From positions 8,259,501 to 8,323,500 of the forward strand of contig OZ020307.1 in NCBI GenBank assembly GCA_963971305.1: DNA of 64,000 nt, given 5' to 3'. Source of the DNA: Arcuatula senhousia. Lineage: Eukaryota; Mollusca; Bivalvia; Mytilida; Mytilidae. The notes under the pieces are model-generated. The model did not search any database and was not told the origin of the DNA. It saw nothing but the letters and a program-made list of their open reading frames with translations. Below, one piece after another: positions 1-10,599 of the stretch (position 1 is the first letter of the stretch; each line of letters starts with the position of its first letter). The translations under genes were made by a program, and so were the position numbers.

Positions 1-25
1 CATTGGCGTCGACCTACCATTACCG

Positions 26-1570
26 ATGGCTGACCCGATCCGAAGGGTACACGACTACGTTCGTCAACACACTAGTACTCATACGATGGATGAAAATCCA
101 GCCGACGTCGGGATCAACACATATCCGACGTACTCCGACAATACAAGGAAAGTAACGGTTTTCGAACCGCCTGCTTCAACTGAAGCACCTAGGAAGATAG
201 GACCACCATCCATGGCATCGACACCTTTCCGACGCCACTAGCAATACTTATGGCCTCAATCGGAATGCTCCCGTATTCGTGCCATCCATTCAAGATCAAC
301 ATTCCTTATCGACAACGTCGTCGTTGACGCAGAATCACCGTTCCGACAGGAAGGATTCAACATCCGAGGAATTGACTAAATTCCTACAGAGAAAGGATTT
401 ACTACTCTCCAGTCTCACCCACTTCGACGACAAGGCCGAGTACTATGCAGTTTGGAAGGCCGAATTCAAAGGCGTCGTGGAGGAGCTTGGAATATCAAAC
501 TCCGAAGAACTAATTCTCCTCAAGAAATGGCTCGGGAATAAGTCGTCCCAATACGCCAAAAGTATCAAGGCAGCTAACATCAATAACCCGACAAGAGGTC
601 TAGAGCGTCTTTGGGAACGTCTAGACGAACGCTATGGTGCATCACAACTGACAGAGTATGCCCTAAGGCAAAAACTAAACTAACAAACAAGGACACCGAT
701 CGTCTCTACTACTTTTACGATCTTCTTTCTCACATCCAATGCCTGAAAGAGGAACCGAACCTTCGTGGCTTGTTAGGGTATTTCGACACCTCATCAGGAC
801 AACTGCCTATAGTTTCAAAGTTGCCATATGGACTTCAAGAAAAATGGACTTCAAAGGCTTCGCATTACATGACCCAACACCAAGTTCCATTTGCACCACT
901 TTCGGAGTTAACGGATTTTATCCGCGAAGTTTCAAAAACCAAAAACAATCCTTGTTTCAACTATGATTACAATAGTCAGCCTACCATTAAGCCGCATTCC
1001 CAGACTGGAAAAGGGAAGATTAGTGCTTACAAGACGTCTATGGACCAAAGTACGGAGCATAGCTCCGCAGACAAGCCCAATAGAGGGAATAGCAATTCAA
1101 TCAAACTGAAGGAGCGTTGCATTATTCACAAGGGAAAGCACACGTTGAATGAATGTAACGGTTTCAGGGCCAAACCAATTGAAGAACGCATTAAGTTGCT
1201 AAAGGAATACAACGTATGCTTTAAGTGTTGTGAGTTTGACACGCACATCAAGGCCAACTGCAAAGAAAGAGTTGTTTGCAACGAATGCGAGAGCACACGT
1301 CACCCGACAGCATGCACATCTCCAACTCCGACCAACGACCAGCGAGTTTTTCTCGTGAATCCCCCACAAAACAATGGCGGGGACAGGAAGGCTCCAAAAG
1401 CAAGCAACGCCAAGGACACCGTTCAGGCTAAGTGCATAGACGTATGCGGTTCAACGTACAGCGGGAAATCTTGTGCAAAGATATTGCCTGTTGACGTGTT
1501 TTCCAAACACGATAGATCCACCGTACATTGCATGTACGCAATAATTGACTACAAAGTAGTCACACGCTAG
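26..1570 (+). pseudogene. BEL/Pao gag remnant (DUF1759-like domain plus zinc knuckles)
   Basis: Gag-like part of a BEL/Pao LTR retrotransposon that enters from the left edge. The frame is broken: 26-241 encodes a proline/threonine-rich N-terminus, 279-683 a DUF1759-type capsid region (key words KAEFKGVVEEL and LKKWLGNK), and 611-1570, in another frame, the remainder. The two last pieces overlap at 611-683, so a frameshift lies near 670. The 3' piece carries cysteine/histidine clusters (CIIHKGKHTLNEC, then CFKCC...C and CNEC...H...C) that look like the zinc-knuckle region of BEL gag. It is followed directly by the protease and RT regions of the same element. With at least two frame breaks it cannot make one protein. 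The family call rests on domain order; confidence is high for BEL/Pao and moderate for the exact domain limits. Confidence 0.85.
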
Positions 1571-1990
1571 CTACAACCGAATTCTTCGATATGTTCAACG
1601 TTAAAGGACCTTACCGGAACTTCAATCTTTCGACCTGTTCAGGACGCACACTGATGTCAGGAAGGAGAGTGGACGACCTAATGGTTAGGTCTATCGGAAA
1701 CGATTTTGAGACCGATTTACCGACAATCATCGAATGTAACGACATTCCAAACAACAAGTCCGAAATACCAACACCTTAGGTTGCGATACACCACCCACAT
1801 CTACGGGATATAGCTAACTTCATTCCGCCCATTGATAGAAATTGTGAGATTCTACTTTTTATCGGGAGAACACTCCCGGCAGCACACCACGCTCTCGACC
1901 AACGATTAGGGTCTCACTTTGAACCTTTCGCACAGAAGTTGCCGTTAGGCTGGGTCATTATAGGCGAAACTTGTCTGAACCGACAACATG
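1560..1990 (+). pseudogene. BEL/Pao aspartic protease region (DUF1758-like), broken
   Basis: This stretch links the zinc knuckles to the RT. 1591-1779 reads FNLSTCSGRT, then a segment ending IPTP. A stop follows at 1777-1779, and the conserved downstream block (HLRDIANFIPPID, then LLFIGR and LPLGWVIIGETC) continues in a different frame up to and past 1939. In BEL/Pao elements this is the retropepsin-like DUF1758 domain between gag and RT. Here the region around the expected catalytic Asp (about 1545-1575) is disrupted by a frame break and a stop, so no active protease is expected. The assignment comes from position and family knowledge. Confidence 0.6.
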
Positions 1991-3933
1991 CACCATCTGA
2001 TATCGACGTCAAGAAAACGTTCATTCTACCGAATGGGCGCCCCTCAATAATGCAACCATGTCCGAACCAGTTTCACGTAACCGAACATCGTGATTACTTA
2101 CCATGCGAACGTGACGACTTGAAAGGGCTAGACATCTTCGAGAAAACACCTGACGATGATAAACCAGGATTATCACAAGACGATCGACAGTTTGTCAAAC
2201 AATTGGACATAGAGTTCAAACGAACCGAAACCGGAAATTGGGAAGCTCCATTACCGTTTCGATCATCTCGAAGATCGTTGCCTAACAACAAGGATCAGGC
2301 GACTCACCGTGCTATTGTGCTCGATAGGAGCCTAAAGAAAAACCCAGAGAAATGGAAGCACTTCCAAGTCTTCATGGCCAAAATACTGGACAACAACCAC
2401 GCCGAAGTGGCGCCTCCGTTACACAAAGGCGAGGAATGCTGGTACTTGCCTTTTTGCGGAGTCTACCATCCCAAGAAATCCGATCAAATCCGGGGCGTTT
2501 TCTATTCCTCCGCTAAGTATAATGGAGTCTCACTAAACGAGGTACTGCTTACAGGACCCGATCTCGCCAATAGTCTCCTCGGAGTACTTCTCCGTTTTAG
2601 AAGAGAGATGGTCGCTGTAACAGCCGACATACAACATATGTTCCATTGTTTCATCGTCCGCGAGGATCAGCGGAACTACCTTAGATTCTTCTGGTACAAG
2701 GACAATGACATTGAAAAGGAACTCATCGAATACCGCATGAGGGTCCACGTTTTTGGAAATAGTCCGTCACCGGCGGTAGCTAACCTTGGATTGTATAAAA
2801 CTGCCATGGAGGCCGAGCCTAAATACGGAAGCGACGTCGGGAACTTTATCACGTCCGATTTCTACGTAGATGACGGTCTCACCTCGTGTCCCACAGCAGA
2901 AGCTGCTATTAAAATCATGAAAGACACGCAAGATGCCTTGCTTGAATGTAGCAACCTACGCTTGCATAAGTTCGCCTCGAACAGCCCGGAAGTTATGGCA
3001 GCCTTCCCACTAAACGATCTTGCGTCAAACCTAAAGGACCTCGATTTGGACGCCGACGACAAGCCTTTGCAGCGTAGTCTCGGAATATCATGGGACGTAA
3101 ACACCGATCAGTTTCTATTCAACCTGTCACGTGACGAAAAGCCCGTGACTCGCCGAGGGATTTTATCAACAATGAACAGTATATTCGACCCGATTGGATT
3201 CCTTGCGCCTGTCATAATATTCGGGAAACTTCTTCTACGTAGACTGGTCAAGACCACTACCGATTGGGACGAACCGGTATCGGCAGAGATAGCCTCCGAT
3301 TGGGAAAAATGGCAAGAAACACTCAAGGCTCTAGAAACGGTACGAATACCGCGCCCATACGTTCCCTAACTTAGCAAAAAGCCAAAGAAGGAGCTTCACG
3401 TCTTCTCTGATGCCTCACAGGATGCAATAGGAGCTGTAGTTTATCTCCGGACAATTGATTCCGATGGATCTCCGGACCTTGGTTTCGTCATTGGAAAGGC
3501 CAATGTCGCACCGACCACCGGACATACTATTCCTCGCTTAGAACTATGTGCCGCCGTACTAGCTATCGAGATACCTCAGATCGCCGTCACGGAACTTAAG
3601 CTAGAATTTGACGCTATTAGGTATTACACGGACAGTAAAGTGGTTCTAGGCTACATATCCAACGAAAAGAGACGATTCTACATCTATGTCGCAAATAGAA
3701 AATTTAGTTCACCCGAGCAGTGGAACTATGTTCCGACCAACCGCAACCCTGCGGACTTAGCCACGAGATCGATTCTCGTGCAAGAACTTCAAAATAGTGT
3801 TTGGCTACGCGGACCAAAGGAGTTTTTAGATAACGCCTCTAAACAACCGGAAGATACCGAAATAGATCGTTCAACCCGACGACGACAAGGAAATCCGTCC
3901 CATACAAGTTTACAAGACAACTGCCGAGTGTAA
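1939..3933 (+). pseudogene. BEL/Pao reverse transcriptase and RNase H (Peptidase_A17/RT type), one internal stop
   Basis: A single frame runs from 1939 to 3933, broken only by a TAA at 3367-3369. Up to the stop (476 codons) it shows the BEL RT order: WYLPFCGVYHPKK, then a fingers block with SSAKYNGVSLNEVLLTGPDL, motif A VTADIQHMF, palm motif FYVDDG with the catalytic Asp pair, and the thumb/connection block IFDPIGFLAPVI. In the fingers block a Tyr stands where BEL elements usually have Asp (VFYSS rather than VFDSS). After the stop the same frame carries RNase H: HVFSDASQDAIGAVVY, IPRLELCAAV, YYTDSKVVLGYI and NPADLATR. The frame is lost again near 3870. RT and RNase H catalytic residues are therefore mostly present but not translated as one chain. 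Confidence 0.93.
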
Positions 3934-5504
3934 ACACGAATCTTATTTCGAAACTGACCGTCTCCGACATCTCGATTCCTGGAACGATTTAGTTAAAGTT
4001 GTGTTAAAACTTAAAAGATTCGCTCGTCTCTACAAATCGGACCAAAGACAATTAAGTACAGTCGAACTGTACGAGGACGCTAAAGCCTTTGTCATTAGAA
4101 GCGCGCAAACCGAAGTGTACGAAGAGGAAATTCAGTGCATCCTGCGCAAGGAGACGTTGCCGAAACGAAGTCCGATTCGTGATCTTAATCCATACCTAGA
4201 CGATAATGGCCTACTTAGAGTCGGTGGCCGCATAGATCATTCTGACGCCAACGTCATAGAGAAGAAACCGATAATCATCCCTGGATGTCACAGGATAGCA
4301 CCGCTTCTAGTGAAACATTTCCATCAGGAGATCAAGCATCAGGGTCGTCACCTTACCGAAGGTGCAATCCGATCAGCAGGCTTCTGGATTACTAGCGTAA
4401 AACGCCTCATCTCTAGCGTAATTCACCAGTGCCTCGTATGTCGGTAACTCCGAGGGAAGCTACAAACACAGATTATGGCCGATCTGCCAAGGGATCGTCT
4501 TGAACCGTGACCTCCGTTTACTAACGTCGGAGTAGATGTATTTGGACCGTGGCAAATAGTGACACAAAAAACACGAGGAGGAAGCGCTAACTCGAAACGA
4601 TGGGCAGTCATGTTTACGTGTCTCGTTATAAGGGCAGTACAAATCGAGCTCGTAGAGGAAATGACTTCGTCCGCATTCATTAACGCTTTAAACGTTTCAC
4701 TTCAGTCCGTGGGAAAGTTAAGCTCTTTCGGTCCGACCAAGGGACAAATTTCGTCGGTGCAGTAAAGGAGTTGAACATTAAAACCGTCAAACCCGGTGAC
4801 CTGCCAATCAACGTTGACGAAGATCCGACCTTATCCACGTATCTTCACGATTTGGGTGCAACGTGGCAGTTCAACCCAGCTCATTCATCCCACATGGGCG
4901 GCGTCTGGGAACGCATGATCGGGGTTACCAGGCGAATTCTGGATTCACTGTTCTTAGAGAATTCCGGGAAAACTCTTACACACGACCTGTTGAACACGTT
5001 CATGGCTGAAGCGTATGCTATTATCAACTCTAGACCGTTGATTCCTGTATCTTCCGACCCGGAATCTCCATTAATTCTTACACCGGCAATGTTATTGACT
5101 CAAAAGACGGACTACATCTATGCAATTGACCAATCAGAACCCGCCGACAAACGAGATTTATACAGAATTGAATGGAAACGGGTTCAAGCTTTGGCCAACA
5201 TGCTTTGGACTCGCTGGAAAAGAGAGTATTTACAACTCTTCAGAAACGGCGAAAATGGACAGAAGTGCGGAGAGACCTCCGTGTGGGCGATGTAGTTCTT
5301 GTAAGTGTGGGCGATGTAGTTCTTGTAAAGGACAATAGTTTGTGTAGAACACAGTGGCCGACCGGCATAATCAGCAACACCATACAAGGGTCCGACGACC
5401 ATGTTCGAAAGGTCGAAGTCCGTATAATGGTGGACGGTAAACCTCAGACATACACCCGACCGATCACCGAACTGGTCCTATTAGTCGAAGCGGATGAAAC
5501 ATAG
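3870..5504 (+). pseudogene. BEL/Pao integrase and C-terminal DUF5641-like domain, several stops and frameshifts
   Basis: 4001-4447 encodes the zinc-binding region (HFHQEIKHQGRHLTEG, then CLVC). In the same frame there is a stop at 4445-4447 and a second at 4508-4510. 4511-4765 holds the start of the catalytic core with the first Asp (GVDVFGPW). The frame then shifts near 4725; in the new frame are the second Asp (RSDQGTNF) and the third acidic residue (GGVWERMIG), followed by INSRPLIPVS. After 5295 another shift leads to the C-terminal block (WTEVRRDLRVGDVVLV...YTRPITELVLL), ending at a stop at 5502-5504. The DDE triad can be recognised but is split over frames. The last block contains a 24-bp tandem duplication, listed separately. 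Confidence 0.9.
5281..5328 (+). repeat. 24-bp tandem duplication inside the integrase C-terminal domain
   Basis: Two perfect 24-bp units lie side by side (5281-5304 and 5305-5328, each starting GTGTGGGCGATG). The duplication keeps frame and doubles the VGDVVL beta-strand motif of the DUF5641-like domain. It looks like slippage or repair duplication after insertion. Confidence 0.9.
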
Positions 5505-5831
5505 AAACTTGAAGTCCTTTGCACCGTGTGCATACTGTATATATTTGTATAAACATTCTGTGACATGTTTTCGTTTTCTATCATCATCAACATCTGCGGG
5601 ATGACTTTCCTCTGTGATTACCTTCCTCACCACGCCGTGCGTGGCAACGCTGGATCTTCCCATTGGGCAACGCTGGAAGCCATACAACGTTGGAATTATC
5701 TTATCCTCATCAAGAAGACTTTCCGTATTCCGAAAACTCTACATATCAGATTCTTTAATGACATTTGGAGTTATGTGCTTTATTATGATTTTTAAAAAAT
5801 AGTGATATTCCCCTGGATGTCAGACAGGGAG

Positions 5832-6457
5832 TGTTCTGTTACACATTTGTGTGTTGCGTTTATTTGGAATATTTATTCGTAATTATTTTTCTCATGACAT
5901 GTGAAACCGACAGTGCCGTTTCCTAGGGATAACTCCATTTATGATTACCTCTCTGGATTTATGTATTCGAACTCTCACGACTCTTCGTCTTTTCCATGTT
6001 AAATTTACATGAGTTAAACCACGTCTCCGTCCCCTTTGTCAGTTTACCCCGTGTCATGAAAAACAAAGGACAGACGATGCACGCTCTGTGATTTGTGGCT
6101 ATCCACAGCGTGAGTAACATTTTTAACTGTTTTAAATAGCTGATTTAACATGTTTTGAATCGAACTACGCATTTATTTTCTCTGGATACAACATTTATTC
6201 AACAAGAAAAGTGAAAATAAACATCGTACCAGACGAAAGGAATTTCCCGTTTATTATAAACAATTAATGGACTGTAGAACTTTAATAACGTTTTTCTTAT
6301 ATGAATATTTAATTGATTAATGATAATTCATGACCCCCATTGCTGTTTTATATATGAACTTTAACATTTTTCGATATATTATGTGTTAATTACATACCCC
6401 TTTTTTCAGTATTTTACCACATCACTTTCACACTGTTGCTGCTTGAATAAAGTGTCA
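5832..6457 (+). repeat. probable 3' LTR of the BEL/Pao element
   Basis: A purine-rich tract (CAGACAGGGAG, 5821-5831) precedes TGTTCTGTTACAC at 5832, a plausible polypurine tract and LTR start. An AATAAA signal sits at 6446-6451, and a CA that could end the LTR is at 6456-6457, just before Penelope-type sequence begins. The 5' LTR is outside the window, so the ends cannot be confirmed by comparison. 5505-5831 is the untranslated stretch before the LTR, with nothing else recognised. Confidence 0.5.
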
Positions 6458-6599
6458 ACCCTTGACCGAGTTTTTCTCCAAGGCCCAACAATTGATTGAT
6501 GCTCGGTTAATCTATCCGGGACAGGCCGGAATAAGTTTTGTTAACATCAATATTGACGGCAATAAAATCAAGCCTTCAAAAATAAATATTTCGATTGTT

Positions 6600-7796
6600 G
6601 TTACTCTAGAAATGGCGTCAATCAAATGTGGATTCTCAAAAATTCTAAAGAACTGATGGAAAATCTCCATTCTAAGTCATTTTCATCATGCAATAGCATT
6701 AAAACGTTTGATTTCTCTACATTGTATACTTCAATTCCACATTCACAATTAAAATCTCGTTTTGCACAGCTGATTAAACGTAGCTTTATCAAAAAGAACG
6801 GAAAACGCAGGTACACGTATTTGGTAGTCGGTTATAAAAGACTTACTTTGTCATCCAAGAGTCTAGCAAGAAACAAATTTACAGAAGATCAAATAATAGA
6901 AATGCTCAACTTTCTAATCGACAACATATTTGTACAGTTTGGTGGACGTGTTTTTTCAGCAAACAATAGATGTACCAATGAGCCCAAATTGTGCACCATT
7001 GCTTGCCGATTTGTTTCTTCATTCATATGAAGCAGACTTCTTACAATCACTTCTAGACAAAAAGGACCGCAAACTTGCTTTATCCTTCAATCTCACATTT
7101 CGTTATATTGATGATGTCCTTTCACTAAACAATCCTCGATTTGGTGAATATTTACATCTCATATATCCGAAGGAACTTGAGATAAAGGACACTACAGATT
7201 CTAGGAGGTCCGCTTCATATTTGATATAATATAGATTGGATATGGTGAGCTGCAAAGTTAGAAAGGGGTGTCCGTGTGCCAACAGTGATGAAAATCATCT
7301 TTTTAAAGCCGTTGACACCGGAAAATCCAGCATGGGGTTGAGCTGGAATCAAACCCATACTCTGTCATCTGTCCATTCTATATTATATCAATTATTTTAC
7401 AGAGCTGTGCGCAACAACATTTATCATATATACACTTCATATTTGGATCTATTTCTCGAAATTAATACACAAGGAAGGCTTTGTACAAAGCTCTATGACA
7501 AACGTGATGACTTCAACTTTCCAATAGTTAACTTTCCCTTTCCGTGTAGCAACATTCCGTCCGCTCCAGCATATGGAGTTTACGTATCACAATTGATTCG
7601 TTATTCCAGAGCATGTGGGGAGTACAACGACTTCCTTGATAGAGCTACACGGCTGACAAGCAAATTGTTAACACAGGGGTACGTTGCTCCCAGGTCGTTG
7701 TCATCACTCAAGAAATTTTACGGACGACATCATGTGCTTGTATACAAATACGGGATTTCTATCTCTCAGATGAGCACAGATGTTTGTTTGACATAG
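6600..7796 (+). pseudogene. Penelope-like element reverse transcriptase, frameshifted and interrupted
   Basis: Remnant of a reverse transcriptase resembling Penelope-like elements common in bivalves. 6626-7030 holds the N-terminal palm (MWILKNSKELMENL, then KTFDFSTLYTSIPH). The frame shifts near 6950; 6930-7229 continues with MSPNCAPLLADLFLHSYEADF and the catalytic YIDDVLSLNN, then KELEIKDTT and SASYL. A 222-bp insertion breaks the protein after SASYL. It resumes at 7441 with DLFLEINTQGRLCTKLYDKR, DDFNFPIVNFPF, AYGVYVSQLIRYSRACG and LKKFYGRHH, ending at 7796. No GIY-YIG endonuclease was found downstream. The residual 6462-6600 stretch upstream is not recognisable. A wider RT class is possible, but domain order and wording fit the Penelope group best. 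Confidence 0.78.
7213..7445. mobile_element. 222-bp insertion in the Penelope RT flanked by an 11-bp target-site duplication
   Basis: The sequence CTTCATATTTG occurs at 7213-7223 and again at 7435-7445. Removing one copy with the DNA between them restores the frame across the conserved SASYLDL block, so this is a clean insertion. The insert has no convincing terminal inverted repeat. On the minus strand it contains GGGTTTGATTCC (about 7348-7359), similar to a tRNA gene B box, so a tRNA-derived SINE is possible. No clear A box was found. Confidence 0.7.
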
Positions 7797-8150
7797 TGTT
7801 TTGTAATCCTTTCCGGATTTGACCAACACTTAATCGATCTTTGGCAACGGGACGGGTGTGCTATAGCAAGCAGGAACTGCTTACTCTTCCGGAGCACCTG
7901 AATTCACCCTCGTTTCGACTTGAGTTCGCGTTGCTGAATGCGGTTTTGTTGTTATGTGTGTGTGTTTTCTGTTGTTATGTGGTTTGTTTTGTTGTGATGA
8001 TTTTTGTCTGCCGTTTTCGTCTTTGTCTTTACGGTTTTATGATACTGATTACCCCTTTGGTACACCGTTGCTCTTTACAAAAGATGGGGATGCAACTGTG
8101 CTATAAAGCTACTACTGAGGCATATGCATATCATGCTTCATCAACCTAGG
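7797..8150 (+). repeat. Penelope-element 3' region
   Basis: Follows the RT stop. It contains GGGTGTGCTATAGCAAGCAG and CTGAATTCACCCTCGTTTCG. The same words occur in reverse complement at 14395-14420 next to another Penelope RT fragment, and in diverged form at 24141-24200 and 25320-25400. The shared position after the RT suggests this is the 3' UTR or repeated end of the family. Confidence 0.55.
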
Positions 8151-8154
8151 ACTG

Positions 8155-8411
8155 TGATGTTTTTAACTGACATTTGATTATTCTTTGTTTAAGTTCAGAA
8201 ATACTTTATCTATTACTAGTATTTTAATAAGCGTTATCCACGTTATCTGTAAAAATTCTAGAGAAACAAAATATAGGAAATTAGATCTGTCATCATGTTA
8301 GCATTTAGGTAACATTATCAGTGTAACCTCTATCACAGAGTAAAAGTTGTATTAGTCAGTATTAAATATGTAATTGTAATGAATGGTATTCTTTGTAAGA
8401 GAACACAAAAC
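8155..8411 (+). repeat. possible 5' LTR of a Ty3/gypsy element (first copy)
   Basis: AT-rich sequence that ends in ...ACACAAAAC immediately before TGGCGACGAG (8412-8421). The same TGGCGACGAG word follows the LTR of the second gypsy element at 10571. This supports an LTR end and primer-binding region here. The start is arbitrary and no matching 3' LTR was found. Confidence 0.4.
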
Positions 8412-8764
8412 TGGCGACGAGTTTAATTTTGAGAGAGCTCCGATTTTCGTTATATCTGTGAGATTTTCTTGGTTAAATATCGAACATGTCTGAAAATCAA
8501 GGACCACCACCGCAAAACGTTGTGGGGATTTAGGACCCATTGAGCCATTCAAGGACAGCATAGAAACGTGGACAAGTTATACGGAACGTTTAGAACAATA
8601 CTTTGAAGTAAATAACATTGCGGAGGATAAAAAAGTACCCGCTTTATTGACACTTCTAGGAGGCAAAACATACACTTTGTTGAGGAAATTTGACCGCTCC
8701 ACAGAAGCCCAAAGAAAAGGACTTCGCAACTCTTGTGAAACTTCTTCAAGACCACTTGACTCTT
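8412..8764 (+). pseudogene. Ty3/gypsy gag N-terminal stub
   Basis: After the TGGCGACGAG primer-binding-like word, a start codon at 8487 opens a peptide beginning MSENQGPPPQN. A frameshift follows near 8525. The next frame reads ETWTSYTERLEQYFEVNNI, then DKKVPALLTLLGGKTYTLLR. A second shift leads to KEKDFATLVKLLQDHL, ending near 8764. This wording is typical of gag from invertebrate Ty3/gypsy elements. The coding region then stops abruptly at a T-run (8766-8781), and the rest of the element is missing. It is not the partner of the 10373-15715 element, whose gag has been deleted, though both may belong to the same family. Confidence 0.72.
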
Positions 8765-8867
8765 TCTTGATTTTTTTTTTTTCATATTTCATTAATAGCA
8801 ATTGGTCCGTCCCTTTATTCAAATAAACTCCCCACTTCCGGTAAATTACGGGGACCACCATCGTATA

Positions 8868-9248
8868 ATAGAAAAGCACCTTATAATAAAAAAGCACCTT
8901 ATAATAGAAAATCACCTTATAATAAAGAACACCTTATAATAGAAAACCACCATCGTATAATAGAAAACCACCATCTTATAATAGAAAATCTTCATATTAT
9001 AATAGAAAACCACCATCTTATAATAGAAAAGCATCATCTTATAATAGAAAACCACCATTTCCTAATAGAAAAGCACCATCTTATAATAGAAAACCACCAT
9101 CTTATAATAGAAAAGCACCATCATATAATAGAAAATTATCATCTTATAATAGAAAAGCATAATCTTACAATAGAAAAGCACCATCTTATAATACAAAAGC
9201 ACCATCTTATAATAGAAAAACATAATCTTATAATAGAAAAGCAATAAA
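8868..9248. repeat. minisatellite, ~20-bp unit (CTTATAATAGAAAAGCACCAT type)
   Basis: About 18 tandem, imperfect units containing TATAATAGAAAA followed by CACCAT, CATAAT or similar, running up to the TIR element. No long gene lies on either strand; the repetitive peptides that can be read here follow from the repeat unit. It starts about 100 bp after the gag stub breaks off. Confidence 0.9.
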
Positions 9249-9280
9249 AAAGACACATAAGACAGCTATGGCGTTCCATA

Positions 9281-9790
9281 GTCAATCGTTTTTAAAAATA
9301 GAGCTCGGCTCATGCTTAATGACATCGCTACAAGTCAGAGAAGTGGGTTACTCTCACATTTTGGTAGAAAATTTCCAATCTTTTGACAACATTTGTAAAA
9401 ACGTTCTAGTGTTCATTTTCAAACAAAGTGCATTTCTAATAAGTGACAAGATAGTTTGTTACAATAAAAAATAATGTAACTGTCTTTGACTTGCGGAAAT
9501 AGTGCAAATCAAGAGCCAAATTGGTAGAAACATATTTTTCAAGAAAAATTGATAAATTGAAAATATTGTCAATTTTAGCATTTTAGATGATGAAGGCAGA
9601 CCCCTAAAAAAGCAGTCAAAAGTTCTGATTATTGGTTCATTATTGAAAAGGGAAATTGAACACTAGCATATTTATACAAATGTTGTCTAAAATTAGGAAA
9701 TTTTCTACCAAAATGTGAGAGTAACCAACTTCTCTGACTTGTAGAGATGTCATCAAGCATGAGCCGAGCTCTATTTTTAATACGATTGAC
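9281..9790. mobile_element. 510-bp non-autonomous DNA transposon with ~96-bp terminal inverted repeats
   Basis: The left arm 9281-9376 (starting GTCAATCGTTTTTAAAAATA) is the near-perfect reverse complement of the right arm 9696-9790 (ending TAATACGATTGAC); only a handful of mismatches are seen by eye. The interior, about 320 bp, has no gene. No target duplication is obvious at the ends, so the superfamily is not assigned. Confidence 0.88.
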
Positions 9791-10367
9791 ATTAAAGCCC
9801 TTTGTTAAAGTATATGGGAGTGAATTTGATTTAAAGAGCCTGCCTTAGACATAAAACAATGTTAAAATTCAAGTATTTTGATGTTTTTGTTTATATTTGA
9901 AAAATTGCCAATTTCACCCCTAGGGATGCTAGGTAATGGTTATTAAGATTTTCAAAATTTCCCTATATTTTGAAAGCAAAGGTATTACCCTTTAAATATT
10001 TACTGTTCAATAATTGATAATTTAAAGATAAAAAGACCAGAAGAACTTCAATATACATGAGGTTTTGCAAGCTGATTTTGTAAAGAAAGCCAGGAATATT
10101 GATGAACCCTTTAGGTCGGCCATCTTGAATTTCCCGGAAAAAAATATTTTGCCAAAATAAGACTTTCATGAAGGTCTTAAATTTAAACCATCCCTTAAGT
10201 TGATAAAATATTGGTTTGGAACAAAATTGTATGGTTTTCTCACAGATTGGCTCTTAAGTTGAGACCTGAAATGCAAGCCTGAGGGCGGCGGTGTTTCCAT
10301 GGGGTTTCCAGTATGGGTTCTGATCCCGCTTGAAGCAATAAAAAAATTTGCAAGAGCATATTTGCAG
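9791..10367. other. unassigned AT-rich stretch
   Basis: Nothing recognised: no long reading frame, no inverted repeat ends, no match to other repeats in the window by eye. It is the flank into which the gypsy element at 10373 inserted. Confidence 0.5.
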
Positions 10368-10372
10368 TTATC

Positions 10373-10564
10373 TGTTAAGTATTTACAAATTGATATATAT
10401 GCTTTAATGCCAATGGTTCATTCACCTTAACTATTCTCACAACAACACACCCTTATCACTTGTCGCTCTAACATTTAACTTTGACAGTTCTATAGTAAAG
10501 TCAATTTATATATCGTTGTGTGTGTTCTTAGACGTGTTTTTGTTAATACTTCAAATACACCACA
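10373..10564 (+). repeat. 5' LTR of the Ty3/gypsy element
   Basis: 192 bp, TG...CA ends, preceded by TTATC. The primer-binding-like TGGCGACGAGG follows at 10571. Most of it matches 15497-15715. Confidence 0.9.
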
Positions 10565-10599
10565 ATTATTTGGCGACGAGGATGGGATAAAGAATGCGA

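Noticed and set aside
8868..9248. Regularly spaced repeats that could suggest a CRISPR array
   Set aside because: The spacers are absent (pure tandem units) and the DNA is eukaryotic.
9062..9256. Minus-strand frame with repeated FYYKM peptides, and neighbouring frames at 8577-8915
   Set aside because: Translation of the 20-bp minisatellite.
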